This document shows, one piece after another, positions 41,185 through 49,965 of a DNA stretch of 64,000 nt. The stretch spans positions 558,001-622,000 of the forward strand of contig NZ_CP180212.1 in assembly GCF_047553015.1 (NCBI RefSeq), written 5' to 3'. This DNA comes from Carnobacterium_A sp047553015. GTDB taxonomy: Bacteria > Bacillota > Bacilli > Lactobacillales > Carnobacteriaceae. How positions within the stretch are numbered: the first letter of the stretch is position 1; each line of letters opens with the position of its first letter. The notes under the pieces are model-generated. The model ran no database searches. It was given only the letters and a program-made list of their open reading frames with translations, and had not been told where the DNA came from. Position numbers and translations under genes: made by a program.

Positions 41185-43503
41185 GTGGCAACGAAGAAGA
41201 AAAAAAATAAAAATACGTTCTCCATTGAAATTATAGGCATTATATTTATTTTACTGAGTTTACTTGCCGCTTCGCAATTAGGCTTCATTGGCGTACTGAG
41301 TGCGAATTTATTTCGATTTTTTGTAGGCAATACTTTTACATTTGCAGCTTTATTGGTAGGGGTATATGGCGGTTATTTAGTGTTAAAAGGGGTAGAGCCT
41401 CCATTTAAAAATAAAAGAATAATTGGAATGACAATAGCATATGCAAGTCTATTGCTATTGCTGCATGCTCAATTATTTGCTCCAATTATGGATACGAGTG
41501 TCAATGTTATTTCTGCTTCTTTACGCTTTTTTATAACAGATATGGCTAAAAATGAAATTTCTCAATCTTTGGGCGGTGGAATATTTGGTGGGATACTCTA
41601 CACTAGTAGTTATTTTTTGTTTTCACAAGTAGGAACCTATTTGCTTATTGCTTTATTGTGGTTTGTTAGTGTTTTCTTAATTTTTGATTTATCCTTTAAA
41701 CAATTCATGAAAAGTGTACGAACATATGTACAAAAAGGAATTGGTTACTTACAGACAGGGTTTAAAAAAATTAGACTATTTGTTACTGATTGGTGGCAGA
41801 ATCTGAGGAAAAAGAAGAAGCATCTTAACGAAAAAGATCAAAATGATTCAATAGATAAAAAAGTGAATGATTCTGATAAAAAACAAAAGTACGATAAAAA
41901 AAATAAGACGGCTTTATCGAATCAAGCCGATTCTTTAAAGATTAACAATTATCAAAATCAAGAAGAGAAAGTACAAACACAAAATAAGGTTAATTTGAAA
42001 GAGCAAGCTGATAATGATCAAGCTTTAAAATTTGAAATAAAACCAGAATCTGAGAATGTTGATTATCAGTTGCCGCCAACTAGCTTATTAGATGAAGTGA
42101 AAAAAAAGGATCAGACCAATGAATATGCTTTGATTCAAAAAAATGTAAAAAAACTTGAAGAAACATTTAAAAGTTTTGGAGTAGAGGCTAAAGTCACAAA
42201 AGCAAATCTTGGACCAGCTGTGACAAAATACGAAATTCAACCTGCAGTAGGAGTCAAGGTAAGTAGAATCGTGAGTCTTAGTGATGATATTGCGTTAGCG
42301 CTAGCTGCTAAGGATATAAGAATGGAAGCTCCTATTCCAGGGAAACCATTTATTGGAATTGAAGTTCCAAATAGTGAAGTAAGTCTTGTGGCTTTTAGAA
42401 ATGTTATTGAAGGACAAGTAAAAAATAGTGACAAATTACTAGAAGTTCCTTTAGGCAGAGATATATCTGGTAACGTTACAATGGCTGATTTAACTAAAAT
42501 GCCTCATCTATTAGTAGCGGGATCAACCGGTAGTGGAAAATCAGTTTGTATTAATGGCATCATAACTAGCTTGTTAATGAGAGCTAAGCCAAATGAAGTG
42601 AAATTAATGATGATTGATCCTAAAATGGTCGAATTAAATGTATACAATGGTATTCCGCATTTATTAACACCAGTTGTTACGAATCCTAAAAAAGCTGCAC
42701 AAGCGCTACAAAAAGTTGTTTCTGAGATGGAACAACGCTACGAATTATTTGCTGCTAGTGCTCAGCGAAATATTACAGGCTACAATCATTTTATTCTAGA
42801 AAAGAATTTAGAAAACGGAGAAGGTCATCCTACTTTACCCTTTATTGTAGTTGTAGTAGACGAGTTAGCTGATTTGATGATGGTTGCTAGTAATGAAGTA
42901 GAAGATGCTATTATTAGACTTGCTCAAATGGCTAGAGCTGCTGGAATTCATATGATTTTAGCAACACAAAGACCAAGTGTTGATGTTATTACAGGAATTA
43001 TAAAAGCAAACGTTCCTTCAAGAATTGCTTTTGCTGTATCTAGTGGAACGGATTCACGAACGATTATTGATAGCAGTGGGGCAGAAAAACTACTTGGAAG
43101 AGGAGATATGCTGTATTTACCTATGGGGGAAAACAAGCCAGTTCGTGTTCAAGGAGCATACATATCCGATGAAGAAGTAGAACGAGTTGTTAGCTATGTC
43201 ACCAAACAACAGGGAGCAAATTATATAGAAGAAATGATGCCTGTTGATGAACCTGAAACAAGTACTGGAGAAGCCCAAGACGAGTATTATACCGACGCTG
43301 TTCAGATGATAATAGATATGCAAACGGCTAGTATCTCGTTATTACAGAGACGTTTTAGAATTGGGTATAATCGTGCTGCACGATTAATTGATGAAATGGA
43401 AATGCGTGGTATCGTTGGACCATCTGAAGGAAGTAAGCCAAGAAAAGTTAATGTTACAGAAGTTCCGGGAGAACCCACTGAAGAAAAATCTAACAATAGA
43501 TAA
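41185..43503 (+). CDS. ftsK: DNA translocase FtsK/SpoIIIE
   Basis: The 772-residue protein has four N-terminal membrane helices (about 12-180), a charged linker rich in Lys, Asp, Asn and Gln (about 205-305), a RecA-like motor with Walker A VAGSTGSGKSVCING (about 444-458) and Walker B FIVVVVDELADLMM, and a C-terminal gamma winged helix (ISLLQRRFRIGYNRAARLIDEME) that reads KOPS-like sequences. It pumps chromosomal DNA through the closing septum. The start is GTG 41185 with AAGGAGG 10 bases upstream. Confidence 0.95.
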   Translation: MATKKKKNKNTFSIEIIGIIFILLSLLAASQLGFIGVLSANLFRFFVGNTFTFAALLVGVYGGYLVLKGVEPPFKNKRIIGMTIAYASLLLLLHAQLFAPIMDTSVNVISASLRFFITDMAKNEISQSLGGGIFGGILYTSSYFLFSQVGTYLLIALLWFVSVFLIFDLSFKQFMKSVRTYVQKGIGYLQTGFKKIRLFVTDWWQNLRKKKKHLNEKDQNDSIDKKVNDSDKKQKYDKKNKTALSNQADSLKINNYQNQEEKVQTQNKVNLKEQADNDQALKFEIKPESENVDYQLPPTSLLDEVKKKDQTNEYALIQKNVKKLEETFKSFGVEAKVTKANLGPAVTKYEIQPAVGVKVSRIVSLSDDIALALAAKDIRMEAPIPGKPFIGIEVPNSEVSLVAFRNVIEGQVKNSDKLLEVPLGRDISGNVTMADLTKMPHLLVAGSTGSGKSVCINGIITSLLMRAKPNEVKLMMIDPKMVELNVYNGIPHLLTPVVTNPKKAAQALQKVVSEMEQRYELFAASAQRNITGYNHFILEKNLENGEGHPTLPFIVVVVDELADLMMVASNEVEDAIIRLAQMARAAGIHMILATQRPSVDVITGIIKANVPSRIAFAVSSGTDSRTIIDSSGAEKLLGRGDMLYLPMGENKPVRVQGAYISDEEVERVVSYVTKQQGANYIEEMMPVDEPETSTGEAQDEYYTDAVQMIIDMQTASISLLQRRFRIGYNRAARLIDEMEMRGIVGPSEGSKPRKVNVTEVPGEPTEEKSNNR

Positions 43504-43571
43504 ATGATTTTTTAATAAAGAAAAGTGTGTTTAAAACTCTTTCTAAAAGGCTAAGATTAGAATAGCATTAA

Positions 43572-43605
43572 AATGTGAACGTTTTTTGTGCAAAACGGTT
43601 ACATT
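43572..43605 (+). promoter_or_regulatory. Large palindrome upstream of the nucleoside importer operon
   Basis: AATGTGAACGTTTT and AAAACGGTTACATT form a 14-bp inverted repeat (12 of 14 positions) around a 6-bp spacer, about 105 bp before bmpA. The right arm resembles a cre core (AAAACGGTTACA). The dyad suggests a dimeric repressor site, and a cre-like or nucleoside-responsive operator are the main candidates (inference). I could not define the promoter elements securely. Confidence 0.5.
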
Positions 43606-43708
43606 CATCGTTTAATTGTTTATTTTATTATTTAAAGGTGGTATCATAACTAATAAGGGCAAGTGAATGTAGTTCATTTGTGCTAAAAAAATGTTGGGGG
43701 TTTTTTTA

Positions 43709-44770
43709 ATGAAAAAACGCAATCTTATGAGTCTTTTAGCTTTAGGATTAATTTCAGGAGCGACATTAGCAGCATGTGGATCAAGTGATTCAGATACATC
43801 TTCTGATTCTGCAACAAAGTCATCTACAAGTGATGATAAGTTCTCAGTAGTGATGGTAACAGATGTTGGTGGAGTAGACGATAAGTCATTCAACCAATCT
43901 GCATGGGAAGGTATGCAAGAGTGGGGCGAAGAAAACAATAAAGAAGAAGGAACTGAAGGTTTTAAATACTTACAATCAAACGAAGATTCAGAATTCGTGA
44001 CGAATTTAAATAGTGCAGTACAAGCCAAATTTGATTTAGTATTTGGAATCGGGTACAAATTAAAAGAAGCAATGACTGACGTTTCAGGACAAAATGAAGA
44101 CCAACACTTTGTTATTATTGATGATATGATTGAATCACCAAACGTTGCGTCTGTATTATTTAAAGATCACGAAGCAGCATTTTTAGCAGGAGTAGCAGCA
44201 GCTGAATCAACTGAATCAGGACAAATTGGTTTTATTGGTGGACAAGAAAGTGATGTTATTTCACGCTTTGAAGCAGGTTTTGTTGCTGGAGTTAAAGAAA
44301 TTAAGCCAGAAATAGATGTAAAAGTTGAATACGTAGGTTCTTTCGGTGATGCAGCTCGTGGAAAACAACTAGCAGCAGCTATGTATAGCAGCGGCATTGA
44401 CATTATTTATCAAGCAGCAGGAGATTCAGGTAACGGTGTATTCTCAGAAGCAAAAGATTTAATGAATGCTGATGATTCTAAAAAATTATGGGTAATCGGT
44501 GTTGACCGTGATCAAAATGATGAAGGTAAATTTGATACAGGTAACTTGACATTAGCTTCTACACTTAAAGGCGTAGGCGCTGCAGTTAAAGATATTTCAA
44601 ACGAAGCATTAGCTGGTAACTTTGCTGGTGGTGAAGTTGTAAACTATGGTTTAGCAGAAGGTGGCGTTGATTTAACAGACGGCAACCTAACAGATGAAGT
44701 AAAAGAAAAAGTAGCCGAATACAAGCAAAAAGTTATTGACGGCGAAATTGAAGTTCCTCAAAAACCATAA
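43709..44770 (+). CDS. bmpA: BMP-family nucleoside-binding lipoprotein
   Basis: The 353-residue lipoprotein (signal ending LAAC, Cys23) belongs to the BMP/PnrA/TmpC family: VMVTDVGGVDDKSFNQSAWEG, FVIIDDMIESPNVASVLFKDHEAAFLAGVAA, GQIGFIGGQESDVISRFEAGF, VGVDRDQND. These receptors bind purine nucleosides. With the three downstream genes it matches the lactococcal bmpA-nupABC importer. I start at ATG 43709, with TTGGGGG upstream; the ATG at 43691 would put that ribosome site inside the gene. A leaky terminator separates it from the ATPase gene, consistent with higher receptor expression. Confidence 0.93.
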   Translation: MKKRNLMSLLALGLISGATLAACGSSDSDTSSDSATKSSTSDDKFSVVMVTDVGGVDDKSFNQSAWEGMQEWGEENNKEEGTEGFKYLQSNEDSEFVTNLNSAVQAKFDLVFGIGYKLKEAMTDVSGQNEDQHFVIIDDMIESPNVASVLFKDHEAAFLAGVAAAESTESGQIGFIGGQESDVISRFEAGFVAGVKEIKPEIDVKVEYVGSFGDAARGKQLAAAMYSSGIDIIYQAAGDSGNGVFSEAKDLMNADDSKKLWVIGVDRDQNDEGKFDTGNLTLASTLKGVGAAVKDISNEALAGNFAGGEVVNYGLAEGGVDLTDGNLTDEVKEKVAEYKQKVIDGEIEVPQKP

Positions 44771-44810
44771 AAATGACTACTGTATAAGTTAAATTAATTC
44801 ATGCAAGAGA

Positions 44811-44840
44811 AAGGCCGGATGTTTATTCCGGCCTTTTCAT
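44811..44840 (+). terminator. Intra-operon terminator after bmpA
   Basis: AAGGCCGGA (44811-44819) pairs with TCCGGCCTT (44827-44835) but is followed only by TTCATCTC, a poor T tract. It is probably partial, lowering transport-gene transcription relative to bmpA. Confidence 0.7.
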
Positions 44841-44939
44841 CTCTTATCCATTATGAAGTAAAGATGACTTTTAGGGTTTAAACTAGTTAATAGTGTTACA
44901 ATTGAAAAAATCAATGTAGCTCATGAATAAGAAATAACG

Positions 44940-44945
44940 TATAAT
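44940..44945 (+). promoter_or_regulatory. Possible secondary promoter before nupA (-10 element)
   Basis: A perfect TATAAT lies 40 bp before nupA; the -35 region is not convincing. Confidence 0.4.
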
Positions 44946-44985
44946 GGATTATGAATTTAAGTAGTTTAAAAGGAGTGAGTCCATC

Positions 44986-46560
44986 GTGTCAGAAACGAAT
45001 TTCGTTATCGAAATGAAAGGTATAACAAAAGAATTTGGTACCTTTAAAGCCAATGATAATATTAATTTACAACTTAAAAAAGGAGAAATCCATGCTTTAT
45101 TAGGTGAAAATGGAGCTGGAAAATCTACTCTGATGAATATTTTATCAGGATTATTAGAGCCAACTTCAGGAAAGATTTTGATTGATGGAAAAGAAGTAAC
45201 CATCAATTCTCCTGGAATGGCTAACAAGTTAGGGATTGGTATGGTTCATCAGCATTTTATGTTAGTCAAAAAGTTCACGGTTACTGAGAATATTATTTTA
45301 GGTAGTGAACCGAATAAAGCTGGTATACTAGATCAAAAGACAGCTCAACAATCCATTAAAGAATTATCAGAAAAGTATGGTTTGCTAGTAAATCCAGCAT
45401 CAAAAATAGAGAGTATCTCAGTTGGAATGGAACAACGTGTGGAAATATTAAAAACGCTCTATCGTGGTGCAGAAATTCTAATATTTGACGAGCCTACAGC
45501 CGTATTAACACCTCAAGAAATTAATGAATTGATGCAAATTATGAAAGCACTAACTAACGAAGGTAAGTCAATTATTTTGATTACGCATAAATTAGATGAA
45601 ATAAAAGAAGTTGCAGATCGGTGTACGGTTATTCGTCGTGGTAAAAGTATTGATACTGTTAATGTATCGACGACTTCACAACAAGAATTAGCAGATATGA
45701 TGGTTGGCCGTTCAGTTTCATTCAAAACTGAAAAGAAGGAAGCGTATCCTAAAGAAGTTGTACTTTCAGTCGAAAATATTGTCGTTAAAGAAGGCCGAGG
45801 TTTAGAAGCTGTAAAATCGCTAAGTCTTGAAGTAAGAGCTGGAGAAATATTGGGCATTGCTGGAATCGATGGGAATGGTCAAAGTGAGTTAATCCAAGCG
45901 ATTACCGGACTAACTAAAACAGAAAGTGGAAAAATTAAGTTGAATGGAAAAGAAATTCAAAATAATACACCACGTAATATTACTGAGAATGGTTTGGGAC
46001 ATATCCCTGAAGATCGCCATAAATATGGTTTGATTTTACCAATGAGTCTAGAAGAAAATATTGCTATCCAAACCTATTATAAAAAACCGCTAAGCAATAA
46101 AGGTTTTTTAAATCCTAAAGAAATTAAAGAGTATGCTAAGAAATTAATTGAAGAGTTTGACGTTCGTACTCAAAGTGAAACGGTTCCAGCAAGTGCTCTA
46201 TCTGGTGGAAATCAGCAAAAAGCTATTATTGCTAGAGAGATTGACCGTAATCCATCATTGTTAATTGCGGCTCAACCTACGCGAGGACTAGATGTTGGAG
46301 CGATAGAATATATTCATAAACGCTTGATTGAACAACGAGACAATGGAAAAGCCGTTTTGTTAATGAGTTTTGAGTTAGATGAAATATTAAATGTTTCAGA
46401 TCGTATTGCTGTAATGTACGAAGGGAATATCGTTGCTATTGTTGAGCCAAAAGAAACAACTCAACAAGAATTAGGTTTATTAATGGCAGGTTCATCTCTT
46501 GAAAAAGCCAGAGCTGCCGTCGAAAAAGAACTGGGAAAGGAGCCGACTCACGTTGAATAA
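44986..46560 (+). CDS. nupA: Nucleoside ABC transporter ATPase (two fused ABC domains)
   Basis: The 524-residue protein holds two ABC cassettes. The first has Walker A LLGENGAGKSTLMN, signature ISVGMEQRVEILK and Walker B ILIFDEPTAVLTPQE. The second has the degenerate P-loop GIDGNGQSELIQ with signature ALSGGNQQKAIIAREI and LLIAAQPTRGLDVGA. This degenerate second site is standard in RbsA/NupA-type importers. It powers uptake of nucleosides delivered by BmpA. The start is GTG 44986 with AAAAGGAGTG upstream. The gene overlaps nupB by 8 nt. Confidence 0.93.
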   Translation: MSETNFVIEMKGITKEFGTFKANDNINLQLKKGEIHALLGENGAGKSTLMNILSGLLEPTSGKILIDGKEVTINSPGMANKLGIGMVHQHFMLVKKFTVTENIILGSEPNKAGILDQKTAQQSIKELSEKYGLLVNPASKIESISVGMEQRVEILKTLYRGAEILIFDEPTAVLTPQEINELMQIMKALTNEGKSIILITHKLDEIKEVADRCTVIRRGKSIDTVNVSTTSQQELADMMVGRSVSFKTEKKEAYPKEVVLSVENIVVKEGRGLEAVKSLSLEVRAGEILGIAGIDGNGQSELIQAITGLTKTESGKIKLNGKEIQNNTPRNITENGLGHIPEDRHKYGLILPMSLEENIAIQTYYKKPLSNKGFLNPKEIKEYAKKLIEEFDVRTQSETVPASALSGGNQQKAIIAREIDRNPSLLIAAQPTRGLDVGAIEYIHKRLIEQRDNGKAVLLMSFELDEILNVSDRIAVMYEGNIVAIVEPKETTQQELGLLMAGSSLEKARAAVEKELGKEPTHVE

Positions 46561-47617
46561 TAAAAGTAAATTGGATAATATATTAGTTCCAGTATTCTCA
46601 GTTATTTTGGGATTACTACTAGGAGCATTAATTATGTTGGTTTTTGGTTATAATCCAGTTGCTGGCTATAAAGCCATGGTACAAGGTGCATTTGGCAGTT
46701 CATTTTATATTGGAGAAACATTAAGACAAGCAACACCTTTAATTTTTACGGCACTTGGATTTTCAGTAGCTTATACCGCTGGTTTCTTTAATATCGGTGT
46801 TGCTGGACAGGCTTTACTTGGGTGGTTGTTTTCAGTCTGGTTTGCATTATCATTCCCTGAAATACCAGGTATTATTTTATTATTTATAAGTTTAATTGTT
46901 GGTGCTTTAGCTGGTGCTTTATGGGCAGGTATTGCAGGTTTCTTAAGAGCCTACTTTAATACAAGTGAAGTTATTGTAACGATTATGCTGAATTATACAG
47001 CCTTGTATACAGCAAATTATTTAATTAGAAATGTTTTATCTGAATCATCTGATACAACAGCTCGCATCCCTGAAGGAGCAAGTCTCCGTTGGGCATGGTT
47101 ATCTGATTTAACAAGTAATTCTACGTTACATGGAGGAATCTTTTTAGCGTTAATTATGGCTGTCGTTGTTTGGGTATTTATGAAAAAGACAACAGCAGGT
47201 TTCGAGATACGAGCAGTTGGTTTAAATCCATTTGCATCTAAATATGCAGGAATGAGTACAAAACGAAATATTATTATTTCTATGCTAATTAGTGGTTCAC
47301 TAGCAGGTTTAGGTGGGGCTATGGAAGGTATGGGAACTTTTCAAAATATCTTCGTTCAAGGAGGAATACCATCAATTGGATTTGACGGTATTGCTGTTGC
47401 GTTACTAGGACTAGGTAATCCAGTAGGTATCTTATTCTCAGCTTTATTATTTGGTGCTTTGAAAATTGGTGGAAACAGCATGCCTTTAGTAGCAGACGTA
47501 CCCACAGAAGTTGTTGATATTGTTATTGCTTCTATTATCTTCTTCGTCGGTGCTAACTATTTAATCCGTATGGTTGTCGATAAGCGTGCTAAATTAAATA
47601 AAGGAGGAGTAAAATAA
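46553..47617 (+). CDS. nupB: Nucleoside ABC transporter permease 1
   Basis: The 354-residue permease has about eight to ten helices and family motifs LIFTALGFSVAYTAGFFNIGVAGQ and GFDGIAVALLGLGNPVGILFSALLFGAL. I start it at TTG 46553 (MNNKSKLDNILVPVFSV), with AAAGGAG 10 bases upstream. The frame is open back to an ATG at 46499 inside nupA, but that has no ribosome site. The short overlap suggests coupled translation. It pairs with NupC as a heterodimeric channel. Confidence 0.92.
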   Translation: MNNKSKLDNILVPVFSVILGLLLGALIMLVFGYNPVAGYKAMVQGAFGSSFYIGETLRQATPLIFTALGFSVAYTAGFFNIGVAGQALLGWLFSVWFALSFPEIPGIILLFISLIVGALAGALWAGIAGFLRAYFNTSEVIVTIMLNYTALYTANYLIRNVLSESSDTTARIPEGASLRWAWLSDLTSNSTLHGGIFLALIMAVVVWVFMKKTTAGFEIRAVGLNPFASKYAGMSTKRNIIISMLISGSLAGLGGAMEGMGTFQNIFVQGGIPSIGFDGIAVALLGLGNPVGILFSALLFGALKIGGNSMPLVADVPTEVVDIVIASIIFFVGANYLIRMVVDKRAKLNKGGVK

Positions 47618-47618
47618 G

Positions 47619-48578
47619 ATGGATATTATTAATGTGTTGCAACTTGTTTTTTCTTCAGCATTAGTTTACTCAGCTCCTCTAATTTTGACAGCATTAGGTG
47701 GTACGTTTTCAGAACGAAGCGGGATAGTTAACGTTGGGCTTGAAGGAATTATGGTAATGGGTGCTTTTGGTTCAGTAGTTTTTAACTTAACATTCGCATC
47801 ACAATTAGGTAACTGGACACCTTGGGTTGGTGTAATTGTTGGTGGATTAATTGGTATTTTATTTTCACTTATCCACGCGGTTGCTACAATAAACTTAAGA
47901 GCTGATCATATTATTTCTGGAACAGTTATTAACTTAATGGCTCCAGCTTTGGCCGTATTTTTAACACGTGTTTTGTATGATGGACGTGGACAAACAGATA
48001 TCATTTCAGAAAATTTTGGTAAAGCAAATATACCTTTATTAGAAAAAATACCTGTCTTAGGGCCTATTTTCTTTAGAGGCACGTCGGCTCCTGCATTCGT
48101 AGGAATAGCTATTGCTGTTCTTTGTTGGTTTGTTCTTTTCAAAACTCGTTTCGGATTGAGATTAAGAGCTGTTGGAGAACATCCTCAAGCAGCCGATACA
48201 TTAGGAATTAATGTTTATATGACAAAATATGCTGGTGTTCTTTTATCTGGTTTATTAGGTGGTATGGGTGGAGCAATTCAAGCTCAAGCTATCTCTTTGA
48301 ATTTCTCAGCTTCAACTATTGCTGGACAAGGGTTTATTGCTATGGCAGCAATGATTTTTGGTAAATGGAATCCACTAGGTGCTATGGGTGCTGCAATATT
48401 CTTTGGATTTGCTCAAAGTCTAAGTGTAATTGGAAATTATATTCCAATTATTCAAGATGTACCAAGTGTTTGGCTACAAGTTGCCCCTTACCTAATAACA
48501 ATTATTGTATTAGTAGGCGTTATTGGGAAGTCTGAAGGACCTGCAGCAAACGGTAAAACGTATATCAAATCAAAATAA
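47619..48578 (+). CDS. nupC: Nucleoside ABC transporter permease 2
   Basis: The 319-residue permease is related to nupB and has the motifs PLILTALGGTFSERSGIVNVGLEGIM, LRAVGEHPQAADTLGINV and GQGFIAMAAMIFGKWNPLGAM. It completes the importer. The ATG lies one base after the nupB stop, with AAAGGAGG upstream within the nupB coding end. A strong terminator follows. Confidence 0.93.
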   Translation: MDIINVLQLVFSSALVYSAPLILTALGGTFSERSGIVNVGLEGIMVMGAFGSVVFNLTFASQLGNWTPWVGVIVGGLIGILFSLIHAVATINLRADHIISGTVINLMAPALAVFLTRVLYDGRGQTDIISENFGKANIPLLEKIPVLGPIFFRGTSAPAFVGIAIAVLCWFVLFKTRFGLRLRAVGEHPQAADTLGINVYMTKYAGVLLSGLLGGMGGAIQAQAISLNFSASTIAGQGFIAMAAMIFGKWNPLGAMGAAIFFGFAQSLSVIGNYIPIIQDVPSVWLQVAPYLITIIVLVGVIGKSEGPAANGKTYIKSK

Positions 48579-48587
48579 GATTAAAAA

Positions 48588-48621
48588 AACAATTAGAAGA
48601 GTATCTTCTAATTGTTTTTTT
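48588..48621 (+). terminator. bmpA-nupABC operon terminator
   Basis: AACAATTAGAAGA (48588-48600) pairs with TCTTCTAATTGTT (48604-48616) around GTA, followed by a T run. Confidence 0.93.
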
Positions 48622-48702
48622 GTTAGTTAAGAGTACTTCACTTTTTACTTATTTTAAACTATGATAAAGAAAAGAGTCTATATATGCATAAGGGGGAAAA
48701 TA

Positions 48703-49965
48703 ATGTCAATCCAATTAACTGAAGGAGTTAACCTTCACATCATACCAACTGAAAAATATAAAACAGTCAGAATAGTAATAAAGTTTCGTGCTCCTTTGGA
48801 TAAAAAAACAATAACAAAAAGAGCATTATTATCTAGTCTACTTGAAACAAACAGTGAAAAATATCCAACGCAAACAGCCTTAAGAAGTGAATTATCTAAT
48901 TTATTTGGTGCAAGTTTTGGGAGTTCTGTAACTAAAAAAGGAGCTTTTCACGTCTTGACGTTGTCGTTAAATGTTGTGAATGAAAACTATTTAACAATGA
49001 GCGATTCAATAGTAGCAAAATCAATTGATTTTTTGAAAGAAATTATTTTTAGACCAAACGTTACTGATGAGCGTTTTAACCAAGCCACTTTTATTCGTGA
49101 AAAAGAAAATTTAGTGGATTATTACGATTCAATTGCAGATGATAAACAAACATATGCCAATTTAGAATTGCAAAAACTATTTTTTGAAGAAGATGATCAA
49201 AAAATTCCTAGCATTGGGACTAAAGAAGACTTAGAGGAAATCACTGAAGAAACAATGTACCATTATTATAAAAAAATGATTCAAGAAGATCAAGTTGATA
49301 TCTATGTGTTAGGTGATGTCGATGAAGTCCAACTAATAAAGCAATTTAGAGAATTTTCTTTTGAACCAAGAAAATTAAAAAAAGAAGAGCTTTTTTACAC
49401 ACCATCAAGTGTTAAAAAAGTAAAAATAAAAACAGAACAACAAGAAATTAAACAAGCAAAGTTTAATTTAGGATACACCACTCCTATCGGTTATCTTCAA
49501 GATAATTATTATGCTGGTCAACTATTTAATGGATTATTTGGTGGATTCCCACACTCAAAATTATTTGTAAATGTTAGAGAAAAAGAAAGTCTTGCTTATT
49601 ATGCCTCTAGTTCATTAGATAATTTTAGAGGAATGATGATTGTCCAAACGGGAATTGATAGTAAAAAAATGGGACAAGTAAAGGACATCGTGACACTTCA
49701 ATTAAAAGAAATGCAGAATGGTAATTTTACTGAGGAAGATATTCACCAAACAAAACAGATGCTAAAAAATCAATTGCTTCAATCTGAAGATAATTCAAGT
49801 GCAGTAATTGAACGCACTTATTCAAATCAATTAGCTAAAAATTCCATTATGAGTATAGAAGAATGGATGGAGAATATTGAAAAAGTAACAAAAGAAGAAA
49901 TTGTAGAGATAGCTAATTCAGTTCATTTAAAGGCGACATTTTTTCTATCTGAGGAGGTTAAGTAA
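48703..49965 (+). CDS. ymfF: M16-family peptidase-like protein YmfF (zinc site absent)
   Basis: The 420-residue protein has the M16B fold, with a C-terminal half FNLGYTTPIGYLQDNYYAGQLFNGLFGGFPHSKLFVNVREKESLAYY typical of the family. It lacks the HxxEH zinc motif: the equivalent region reads KRALLSSLLETNSEKYP. So it is probably a non-catalytic partner of YmfH, as in other M16B pairs. I start at ATG 48703 with AAGGGGG upstream; an ATG at 48661 lacks one. The stop overlaps ymfH by one base (TAATG). Confidence 0.88.
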   Translation: MSIQLTEGVNLHIIPTEKYKTVRIVIKFRAPLDKKTITKRALLSSLLETNSEKYPTQTALRSELSNLFGASFGSSVTKKGAFHVLTLSLNVVNENYLTMSDSIVAKSIDFLKEIIFRPNVTDERFNQATFIREKENLVDYYDSIADDKQTYANLELQKLFFEEDDQKIPSIGTKEDLEEITEETMYHYYKKMIQEDQVDIYVLGDVDEVQLIKQFREFSFEPRKLKKEELFYTPSSVKKVKIKTEQQEIKQAKFNLGYTTPIGYLQDNYYAGQLFNGLFGGFPHSKLFVNVREKESLAYYASSSLDNFRGMMIVQTGIDSKKMGQVKDIVTLQLKEMQNGNFTEEDIHQTKQMLKNQLLQSEDNSSAVIERTYSNQLAKNSIMSIEEWMENIEKVTKEEIVEIANSVHLKATFFLSEEVK

